A stretch of DNA of 6,395 bases from Chloroflexota bacterium (GTDB lineage: Bacteria > Chloroflexota > Anaerolineae > Anaerolineales > UBA11858). Location: assembly GCA_030666985.1 (NCBI GenBank), contig DAOUWT010000161.1, forward strand, positions 1 to 6,395, in the 5' to 3' direction. Under the pieces are notes generated by a model. That model was not told the DNA's origin and did not search any database. It was given only the letters and a program-made list of their open reading frames with translations. The translations under genes were made by a program, and so were the position numbers. Each line of letters begins with the position of its first letter. Position 1 is the stretch's first letter. Positions 1 through 5,154 of this stretch are shown here, in pieces.

Positions 1-42
1 TAATCCCTAATCCCTAATCCCTAATCCCTAATCCCTAGTCCC
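1..42. repeat. Heptamer tandem repeat (TAATCCC)n
   Basis: Five exact copies of TAATCCC (1-35) are followed by one variant, TAGTCCC (36-42). The array probably continues beyond the left edge. On the minus strand, the sense strand of the adjacent gene, it reads GGGATTA repeated. It starts directly at that gene's TAG stop codon, whose G extends the first G-run to four. Six G-runs spaced by four bases fit the G3N1-7 quadruplex rule. It is not CRISPR: units are short and there are no spacers. Confidence 0.95.
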
Positions 43-1530
43 CTATTGTATAGGAAGATTATAAAAGTTGTACACCGCTTCCGATAACTGCCCCACTAGA
101 GCAGAGGCATTAGCCCATATCAATTGTTCGGGGTGGTATAAGAAGATCACCAGCACGTAATCTCCACTGGGGGAATAGATGATGCCCGCATCGCCGAGGG
201 TGTGCATGATGCCGTTATAAGTTACCCAACCGTGTTTGTGAGCTACCTCGGTGCCATCTGGGACGCCGGCTTCTAAGAGATTGGGCATCTTGTTGCGTGC
301 CAGGTAGTCTAGCATCAAATTGCATTCGCTCATCGTGATTTGACCGGGAAAAACAGCCTCAAAAGCTCCGCCCCCGTATTGAGCGCAGAGGTAAATATCC
401 TCTAGCAACATGCCCATATCCGATGAGGTGGACTGGTTATAGAGATCGGGGTCAGTTGTAACGTCTGTGCGTTGATTGGCCGGAGTCTTGTATTCTCTGA
501 GCAAGGGGGAGCCTAGGCCAAACTCGCCTGCTAAGAAGGTGTTCTCAAGCCCCAGGGCCAGCATATCCTTGGTGATTTCTAAGGGGGCTAAATCAGGGGC
601 GATAACGCGCTCCATGACCCAATCAGCGGGGTCGTTCCCGGATTCGACGATCATTTTTTGAAGCAAATTGAGCGTTTCAGGGTCGTCGTCTTTGTCAATG
701 CGACGGAACACTGAGGTCATGATGGGTATTTTGACAATGCTGGCTGTGGTGAAGGCTACGTCTGGGTTTACAGAAAGTTCTTCTCCTTCTTGGTACGCAA
801 AGTGGATTTCTTCGCCGGTGTCTAAATGGAATAAATAAAGACCCGTGATACCCTCGAATTCGGATATTTCGATGGTTTGTTTGAGAAGGATTTCCAGATT
901 TTGGAGGGAAGGCCGGGGCGGGGAGGTTTGTCCCTTGGGGAGGGTGACGGAGCGGTCATCATGGGATTGGAGAGCTTTCTCGATGGAAATAATGGCTTGG
1001 TCAATGTCTAACTCTGTTCCATAGGAGCCTGGTTCGAATTTGACGGTCCCGACGTAGGGCTGGGCTGAGCTGGATGGTTTATCGTAACGAGTCGCGATCT
1101 CCTCTTCCAGGAAGGTGCGCAGCCTAATTTCTGAGTAGGTGGAACGCAGCGGGATATCTCCTCCTTGAGTTTTGCGTCCCCACAAAAAGTCCCAGTAGGC
1201 TGACCAGAAAGGCTGTTTTGTACGCTCCAGGTCGGCGGCTGCTAACATGCTTTCCAAATCTAACTCAAATCCGGTAACTGTGGGGGAGAGGTGGATTATG
1301 TCGTCTCCGTAGCGTAGTTCTACGGGGAGGGAATATGCTTCTAATAAGCGTTGAGCTGTTTCTTGGCGGTTCAACCCTCCCATGGGGACTCCCGCAATTT
1401 CTAAACCATGGGGGTAACTCACCCGCAAGCGGCTAAAGCGGACAACTTGCAGGGTGGTGAGGGTAATAGCTGCCAAGAGAGTGAATACAGACATCCACCT
1501 CAAAGCGGAAAAAGAACTTTTTCTACGCAT
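43..1530 (-). CDS. Membrane-anchored class A beta-lactamase-like serine hydrolase
   Basis: This 495-residue protein has a short basic N-terminus, one hydrophobic segment (about residues 12-31) that should anchor it with the rest outside the membrane, a stalk, and a C-terminal serine hydrolase domain. The stalk resembles PG_binding_4 (residues about 43-100, with GVPMGGLNRQE, and again about 163-187). The hydrolase domain (about 215-495) fits the Beta-lactamase2 family. It shows the SxxK motif S264-I-V-K267, an SxN motif S297-G-N299, and K432-H-G434 in place of KTG, in the order expected for this fold. The class A general base Glu166 is not obvious; the nearest match to the omega-loop ExxLN is D360-P-D-L-Y-N. 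Family members include beta-lactamases, but many stalked versions are probably peptidoglycan-related peptidases or of unknown substrate, so resistance should not be assumed. The ATG directly follows the stop of the upstream protease gene, with GGAG five bases before it. The TAG stop abuts the heptamer array. Confidence 0.85.
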   Translation of the reverse strand: MRRKSSFSALRWMSVFTLLAAITLTTLQVVRFSRLRVSYPHGLEIAGVPMGGLNRQETAQRLLEAYSLPVELRYGDDIIHLSPTVTGFELDLESMLAAADLERTKQPFWSAYWDFLWGRKTQGGDIPLRSTYSEIRLRTFLEEEIATRYDKPSSSAQPYVGTVKFEPGSYGTELDIDQAIISIEKALQSHDDRSVTLPKGQTSPPRPSLQNLEILLKQTIEISEFEGITGLYLFHLDTGEEIHFAYQEGEELSVNPDVAFTTASIVKIPIMTSVFRRIDKDDDPETLNLLQKMIVESGNDPADWVMERVIAPDLAPLEITKDMLALGLENTFLAGEFGLGSPLLREYKTPANQRTDVTTDPDLYNQSTSSDMGMLLEDIYLCAQYGGGAFEAVFPGQITMSECNLMLDYLARNKMPNLLEAGVPDGTEVAHKHGWVTYNGIMHTLGDAGIIYSPSGDYVLVIFLYHPEQLIWANASALVGQLSEAVYNFYNLPIQ

Positions 1531-1539
1531 TTAGTCTCC
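1531..1539 (-). promoter_or_regulatory. Coupling RBS at lon-like / serine hydrolase junction
   Basis: On the minus strand the protease gene ends in GGAG-AC-TAA and the ATG of the next gene follows at once. The GGAG (1536-1539) lies inside the last codons of the protease, five bases from the start. This arrangement normally gives termination-reinitiation coupling, so the hydrolase is probably made in proportion to the protease. Confidence 0.75.
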
Positions 1540-3906
1540 GCTATCCTGTTCTTTAACGCGTTTGGCGAAACGATTGAGAGATTCTTTGACCTTGTAGTTG
1601 AAAGTCCCAGGGGGGTATTCTCCACTTTCGTCGCGTTGACCGGCGTCTAAATCGGTAAGGAGAGGAATGCCTTCATCGAAGGTTTTGATAGGCCAGACGT
1701 GGAATTTTTCTTCTTCCACTGCGGCGAGGACTTCTTCGTTCAGCATTAGGTGACGGACATTGGAAGCAGGGATGAGTATGCCCTGGGTTCCAGTCAGGCC
1801 ATTTTCTTGGCATACGTCAAAGAAGCCTTCTACCTTTTCGTTCAACCCGCCTACAGCCTGAATGTTTCCGTGTTGGTCAATTGAGCCGGTGATGGCCCTA
1901 TCTTGCCGGATGGGGATGCTGCCAAGCGAGGATAATAGAGCATAAAGTTCGGCTGCTGAAGCGCTATCTCCGTCTACTCCCCCATAAGATTGCTCGAAAG
2001 CTAAACTGGCAGTCAGGTTGAGCGGTTTTTCTTGAGCATATCTTTCCCCTAAAAAGCCGCTGAGTATCAAGACCCCTTTGGTGTGGATGGGGCCGCTCAG
2101 GTCAGCTTCCCGTTCAATGTTTAGCACACCCCCATCCCCAGGCCGGGTGGTTGCTGTCAGGCGGGTAGGCTTTCCAAAGGCGTATTCTCCCAGGGCTAAG
2201 ACGCTGAGAGCGTTTACTTGTCCAATGGCTTTTCCCTCAACGCGGATCGAGATCGTGCCCTGGGTGATCATCTCCTGAGAGCGTTCTTCTATCAGGTTGT
2301 TGCGGTAGATACTTTCTTGGATTGCACGATTGACCGATTTGGCTGTTACCAGCTCTTGGTCTTCTTTCTTGGCCCAATGAGCGGCTTCTTGGATTACATT
2401 TGTGATTTTTCCTAGTTGGGTGGTGAGTTTTTCCTGGTCATCAGCAGCGCGGGCGCTATACTCAATTAGACGAGCTATGGCCGTATTATCGAAAGGAGGG
2501 AGGTTGTTGTTATTGACCACTGATTTGACAAATAGGGCATAATCGTGCTCGTTTTGTGGTGTGCGATCCATAACGGTTGCAAAGTCTGCCCGGATCTTGA
2601 ATAGTTTGGCAAAATCCTCGTCGTTTTCACGAAGCAAATGATAGAGAAGGGGGGTTCCAAAGAGAACGATTTTGGTATCGAGAGGGATAGTTTCGGGTTC
2701 TAGACTTATTGTGGTAAATACTCTCGCCTGTAAGCTAGGCTCGAGGATGCGAATTTGGGCATCCCGGAGGGCGCGTTTGAGGCCTTCCCAGGTGTAGGGG
2801 TTGAGCAACATGTCACGGGCTGGAATGAGGAGGTATCCTCCATTGGCCCGGTGTAAGGCTCCAGCGCGGATTAAAGTGAAATCAGTATACGATGCCCCCA
2901 TTATGAAGCGGTGTTCAATTTGCCCCATAATGTTATGGTAGGCGGGGTGACTTTCTAGAATCACTGGCGCTCCTTCTTGATCCGAATTATTTACAAGGAT
3001 ATTCACTTCATATTGTGTGAGCCAGTTAGTGCTTTCCTTCTCGTCCTCTTTGTCTTGATCGCGGAATTTAGCTGCATTTTTAACGACATCTTCCTGGAGG
3101 GCATCAAGGTGCTTTGACACCTGTTCCAGTTCGGCGTATTTGGCTTTGATATTCTGAAAGAAGGAGCTTACAGTGAAAGTGGCGGTTTGTTTGTCGAATT
3201 CTTTGATCTTTTCTTGGATTTGAAGGCCAATCTCGTTGATCTTCTTGATGGTCTTTTGGACTTCTTTTTCTAGTTTTTGTTGAGTGTCCCTCAATGTTTG
3301 TTGTTGATCGGGTGAAAGGTTTTCTAGCGCTTTTCTATCAATAGGTTTTCCTTCTGGCGAGGTTGGGACAAGTGCAAAACCCACTGGGGTTTGTGAAAGC
3401 AGAAAATTATTTTTTTTGACTTGGCGATTTAGTTTCTCGAACTCTTCTTCTTGTGTATGTTGTAACCCTTTAGTTAGAGTTTGACGTTCCTTTTCGTAGT
3501 TTTCACTGCTAAAAGTTTTTTGTATTCCTTGTTGGCATTGTTCTATGAGGTATTCTATATCTTCTTTCAAGTCGACGCTTCTGCCCGCAGGCAGCCTTAA
3601 GGCTGCCGGTTTCCTGGCATCTTTAAAGTTGGTCACGTAACACCAATCATCGGGAGTAGGTTCGGAGATGGCTTTGCGCTCCAAATAATCTTGACTCAGT
3701 GTTGTCCGGCCAGAATCGGGAACACCCATCACGAAAATATTGAAACCTTTTCCGGGAACTTCGCTGCCCAGTTCCAAGGCCTTGAAAGCCCTGGGTTGCC
3801 CAATTACTTTTTGAAGTGTTTCTAGATCATCTGTGGTTTCGAAACCCAGTGACGCCGGGGAACATTTTTTGCATAATTGTTCTGCTCTAAGCCTATTTGT
3901 TGACAT
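1531..3906 (-). CDS. Lon-family (LonB-like, AAA_32) ATP-dependent protease
   Basis: A 791-residue cytoplasmic AAA+ protease of the AAA_32/Lon_C type. The N-terminus has the family pattern SLGFETTDDLE and a Walker A-like loop with Arg in place of Lys (G61-VPDS-G66-R67-T68-T69), followed by the DWCYVTNFKDARKP block (87-100). Residues about 110-290 form a long Lys/Glu/Gln-rich helical insertion, probably coiled coil. The second half of the AAA module contains VNILVNNS (301-308) and ANGGYLLIPARDML (354-367, Walker B region). The C-terminal S16 protease domain has catalytic Ser in GDSAS (S648) and Lys in GGLNEKVEG (K691). The 43-residue spacing equals that of Ser679 and Lys722 in E. coli Lon. The classic Lon N-terminal substrate domain is absent, so this is not canonical LonA. 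An N-terminal CKKC (12-15) is present. The start is supported by TAAAGGAG six bases upstream. It is the first gene of an operon with the serine hydrolase. Both catalytic residues are intact, so it is probably active. Confidence 0.93.
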   Translation of the reverse strand: MSTNRLRAEQLCKKCSPASLGFETTDDLETLQKVIGQPRAFKALELGSEVPGKGFNIFVMGVPDSGRTTLSQDYLERKAISEPTPDDWCYVTNFKDARKPAALRLPAGRSVDLKEDIEYLIEQCQQGIQKTFSSENYEKERQTLTKGLQHTQEEEFEKLNRQVKKNNFLLSQTPVGFALVPTSPEGKPIDRKALENLSPDQQQTLRDTQQKLEKEVQKTIKKINEIGLQIQEKIKEFDKQTATFTVSSFFQNIKAKYAELEQVSKHLDALQEDVVKNAAKFRDQDKEDEKESTNWLTQYEVNILVNNSDQEGAPVILESHPAYHNIMGQIEHRFIMGASYTDFTLIRAGALHRANGGYLLIPARDMLLNPYTWEGLKRALRDAQIRILEPSLQARVFTTISLEPETIPLDTKIVLFGTPLLYHLLRENDEDFAKLFKIRADFATVMDRTPQNEHDYALFVKSVVNNNNLPPFDNTAIARLIEYSARAADDQEKLTTQLGKITNVIQEAAHWAKKEDQELVTAKSVNRAIQESIYRNNLIEERSQEMITQGTISIRVEGKAIGQVNALSVLALGEYAFGKPTRLTATTRPGDGGVLNIEREADLSGPIHTKGVLILSGFLGERYAQEKPLNLTASLAFEQSYGGVDGDSASAAELYALLSSLGSIPIRQDRAITGSIDQHGNIQAVGGLNEKVEGFFDVCQENGLTGTQGILIPASNVRHLMLNEEVLAAVEEEKFHVWPIKTFDEGIPLLTDLDAGQRDESGEYPPGTFNYKVKESLNRFAKRVKEQDSGD

Positions 3907-3912
3907 TCAGTG

Positions 3913-3920
3913 CTCCTTTA
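3913..3920 (-). promoter_or_regulatory. RBS of the Lon-like protease
   Basis: TAAAGGAG on the minus strand, six bases before the ATG at 3906, is close to the ideal Shine-Dalgarno sequence and fixes the start. No convincing -35/-10 pair was found between here and 4045. The octamer array lies immediately upstream. Confidence 0.8.
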
Positions 3921-3923
3921 GTT

Positions 3924-3986
3924 GGATAGTCTGGTAGTCTTTAGTCTGGTAGTCGGGTAGTCTGATGGTCTGGTAGTCGGGTGGTC
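3924..3986. repeat. Octamer tandem repeat, consensus TGGTAGTC
   Basis: Eight consecutive units end in GTC: GGATAGTC, TGGTAGTC, TTTAGTC (seven bases), TGGTAGTC, GGGTAGTC, TGATGGTC, TGGTAGTC, GGGTGGTC. The array begins four bases upstream of the protease RBS, so it lies in or next to the 5' leader of the protease operon. The degeneracy suggests an old array. No ORF of interest crosses it. Confidence 0.9.
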
Positions 3987-4043
3987 TGAGGATTGTTAGG
4001 TGCCTGCTAATTTCCTTTGTATCCTTTGAGAATTCCGCATAAA

Positions 4044-4197
4044 AGCCACCGAATTCATTCGTGACTATGAATTCATAGGCTTACCAAAGGTACACCAAAG
4101 GTGACGAACAAAACCCATTGAAATGGGTTGTAAATGTGGTAATTCTCAACGCGATTTATTGCGTTTTGTTTATTAGCCACCGAATTCATTCGGTGAC
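4044..4197. repeat. Palindrome cluster between 18-bp direct repeats (REP/MITE-like)
   Basis: The 18-mer AGCCACCGAATTCATTCG occurs at 4044-4061 and 4175-4192. Seven palindromes lie in the block: 4047-4063 (CACCGAAT arm with one bulged C), 4065-4078 (perfect, centred on GAATTC), 4082-4092 (TACC-AAA-GGTA), 4093-4103 (CACC-AAA-GGTG), 4112-4129 (AACCCATT-GA-AATGGGTT), 4148-4165 (AACGCGAT-TT-ATTGCGTT, one G-U pair) and 4178-4195 (CACCGAAT-TC-ATTCGGTG). Three share an 8-2-8 plan despite different sequences. The block has no credible coding sequence. It could be a non-autonomous palindromic element of the REP/IS200-IS605-derived kind, or a structured RNA; which one is not decided by the sequence. Confidence 0.7.
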
Positions 4198-4229
4198 TTG
4201 CCATCATGAAACATTCTCGTAGGAGGACT

Positions 4230-4277
4230 TGCCACATGCCACATGCCACTTGCACACTTGCCCACTTGCCCACATGC
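4230..4277. repeat. Heptamer/octamer tandem repeat, TGCCACA/TGCCCACT type
   Basis: The units are TGCCACA twice, TGCCACT, TGCACACT, TGCCCACT, TGCCCACA, and a final TGC. The spacing moves from seven to eight bases midway. The array sits about 30 bases from the palindrome cluster and is non-coding. It is unrelated in sequence to the octamer array at 3924-3986. Confidence 0.85.
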
Positions 4278-4328
4278 AAACCTCCCTGTAGTGTACTTTA
4301 TATGGGCATAAGCGTCAAACTTAAAACT

Positions 4329-4362
4329 AGAAGCCAGATTCTATATTAGAACCTGGCTTTTT
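4329..4362. terminator. Hairpin terminator, possibly bidirectional
   Basis: AAGCCAG (4331-4337) pairs with CTGGCTT (4353-4359). After one A/C mismatch the stem continues as TTCTA/TAGAA around a three-base TAT loop. On the plus strand it ends in five T's. On the minus strand the tail is TTCTAGTTTTAA, weaker but U-rich. It lies about 25 bases downstream of the minus-strand CBM48 gene and is its likely terminator. The better T-tract faces plus-strand transcription, although no plus-strand gene precedes it in the window. Confidence 0.7.
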
Positions 4363-4385
4363 AGTTGGTAGTTTCTTCTAACCTC

Positions 4386-4709
4386 TTAGGGTATCTCTGG
4401 AATCTCAAGCACACAATTATCCTCGCCAAACCCACCGAGTATATATTCGTCGGCCTCCCATTCGTTGAACCATTCTTCACTATTCAGGAGATAACGGAAT
4501 TCATATTTTTCCCCTGGCTCCAAGTCAAGGCTGACCTTGAAATCACCGTTTTTAAGATATTCCATGGGCATGGATTCCCGATCCCAATCATTGAAATCAC
4601 CTACAAGGTGGGCCGTTTCGACTTCGTACTTTTCTGGGAGTTCATTTTTTGCCAGCCGGAAAGTAGTTTTATAAACTTGTCGACTTTTTACATATTGTTT
4701 CTTAATCAT
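4386..4709 (-). CDS. Stand-alone CBM48 / isoamylase early-set domain protein
   Basis: A 107-residue soluble protein made of one immunoglobulin-like early-set domain of the CBM48/AMPK glycogen-binding type. The signature strand-turn VGDFNDWD lies at residues 36-43, followed by acidic and aromatic strands LKNGDFKVSLDLEPGEKYEFRY split over residues 52-73, and a late NSEEWFNEWEADEY block (about 76-89) whose Trp residues would stack on sugar. There is no catalytic domain, so it is a binding module, as in AMPK beta-type proteins, rather than an amylase. It probably binds glycogen or starch-like glucan, or acts as an adaptor; the partner is unknown. Basic residues dominate the N-terminus (MIKKQYVKSRQVYK). 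An upstream in-frame ATG at 4754 is rejected because the ATG at 4709 has AAAGGAT five bases before it. It is monocistronic here: the terminator-like hairpin follows, and the region upstream is divergent with proline dehydrogenase. Confidence 0.85.
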   Translation of the reverse strand: MIKKQYVKSRQVYKTTFRLAKNELPEKYEVETAHLVGDFNDWDRESMPMEYLKNGDFKVSLDLEPGEKYEFRYLLNSEEWFNEWEADEYILGGFGEDNCVLEIPEIP

Positions 4710-4714
4710 AAAAG

Positions 4715-4721
4715 ATCCTTT
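4715..4721 (-). promoter_or_regulatory. RBS deciding the CBM48 start
   Basis: AAAGGAT on the minus strand, with a five-base spacer to the ATG at 4707-4709. The alternative ATG at 4754 would add 15 residues (MNVILLLNEVNKGSF) that are not part of the domain. Confidence 0.7.
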
Positions 4722-4769
4722 GTTTACCTCATTTAGTAGTAATATGACATTCATCCTTAGCCGGAAACA

Positions 4770-4799
4770 ATTCTATCACGATTTATTTTGAGTTGACTA
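4770..4799 (-). promoter_or_regulatory. Candidate promoter of the CBM48 gene
   Basis: On the minus strand, a -10-like TAGAAT (4770-4775, five of six matches) lies 18 bases from a -35-like TAGTCA (4794-4799, four of six). It would start transcription roughly 55 bases before the ATG at 4709. The match is moderate and the surroundings are AT-rich, so chance is possible. Confidence 0.35.
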
Positions 4800-4877
4800 G
4801 GTTATTGCTTGTATTTTTTTCTTAAAACAGTTTGATTCTAGAGCAAAACACCCCCTTCTGAACATTTCCTAAACTCT

Positions 4878-4944
4878 AATCCGCGAAGGCGGATTTCGCA
4901 GGCCAGCGGCGAATTCGATTCGCCCCTTGTTTCGCCCCTTGTTT
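4878..4944. repeat. Two hairpins followed by a 12-bp tandem duplication
   Basis: AATCCGC-GAAG-GCGGATT (4878-4895) and GGCGAAT-TCG-ATTCGCC (4908-4924) are perfect seven-base stems. CGCCCCTTGTTT follows twice without a gap (4921-4932, 4933-4944), and its first CGCC completes the second hairpin. Both stems are more GC-rich than the AT-rich flanks, which suggests an inserted palindromic repeat unit. Neither has a T-tract, so they are poor intrinsic terminators. The rest of 4755-5003 is AT-rich and shows no gene. Confidence 0.65.
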
Positions 4945-5003
4945 CTGACGTTCAGCAAAATATGAGATTAGGTTTGTACCTGTAGCTTTTCTTCATCATG
5001 GTG

Positions 5004-5009
5004 TATATT
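5004..5009 (+). promoter_or_regulatory. Weak candidate -10 box for proline dehydrogenase
   Basis: TATATT matches TATAAT at five of six positions. No good -35 lies 16-18 bases upstream; CTGTAG at 4980-4985 is the nearest. If used, transcription would begin near 5016, exactly at the leader hairpin. Offered as a candidate only. Confidence 0.25.
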
Positions 5010-5015
5010 GTGGTA

Positions 5016-5048
5016 GTGTGAGTAATCGCAAGATTAGCGAAGTCACAC
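5016..5048 (+). promoter_or_regulatory. Leader hairpin with GCAA tetraloop
   Basis: GTGTGA (5016-5021) pairs with TCACAC (5043-5048). Inside, TAATC (5023-5027) and GATTA (5032-5036) close a GCAA loop, a GNRA tetraloop on a C-G pair. One G and GCGAAG remain unpaired on the two sides as an internal loop. It lies about 105 bases before the proline dehydrogenase start and may be the 5' end of the mRNA or an operator with dyad symmetry. No known riboswitch class was recognised. Confidence 0.5.
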
Positions 5049-5050
5049 CT

Positions 5051-5106
5051 CACGTTTCACGCTTCACTCTTCACGTTTTACTCTTTACGTTTTACTCTTC
5101 ACGTTT
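5051..5106. repeat. Heptamer tandem repeat, CACGTTT/TACTCTT type
   Basis: Eight units in strict seven-base register: CACGTTT, CACGCTT, CACTCTT, CACGTTT, TACTCTT, TACGTTT, TACTCTT, CACGTTT. Variation is almost entirely C/T at positions 1, 5 and G/T at position 4. The array fills the leader between the hairpin at 5016-5048 and the proline dehydrogenase RBS. It is rich in pyrimidines on the plus strand and should be little structured in the mRNA. Confidence 0.93.
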
Positions 5107-5154
5107 CTCAGTCTTTTAAACTTTCTCACTCACTTAATACAAGGATGGACGAAT

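Noticed and set aside
1..42. Telomere of a linear replicon or eukaryotic contamination
   Set aside because: The array is short, lies directly after a bacterial gene's stop codon, and comparable heptamers are found inside the window, so a chromosome end is not needed. The window edge leaves a small doubt.
2078..2415. Plus-strand ORFs inside the Lon-like gene
   Set aside because: They are antisense to conserved protease-domain sequence and lack start signals.
4073..4279. A 68-codon minus-strand ORF across the palindrome cluster
   Set aside because: It is built from hairpins and the TGCCACA array, has no good RBS, and its peptide has no recognisable domain or normal composition.
4365..4736. 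A 123-codon plus-strand ORF opposite the CBM48 gene
   Set aside because: It is the antisense shadow of a gene with a clear domain signature and RBS.
4710..4754. Upstream ATG for the CBM48 protein
   Set aside because: It adds 15 residues outside the domain, whereas the ATG at 4709 has a well-placed AAAGGAT.
4793..4814. Plus-strand TTGACT as a -35 box for proline dehydrogenase
   Set aside because: No -10 box lies at proper spacing, and the gene starts about 350 bases downstream.
3924..5106. CRISPR array from the repeated sequences
   Set aside because: Units are only 7-8 bp, contiguous and without unique spacers; no cas gene is present.
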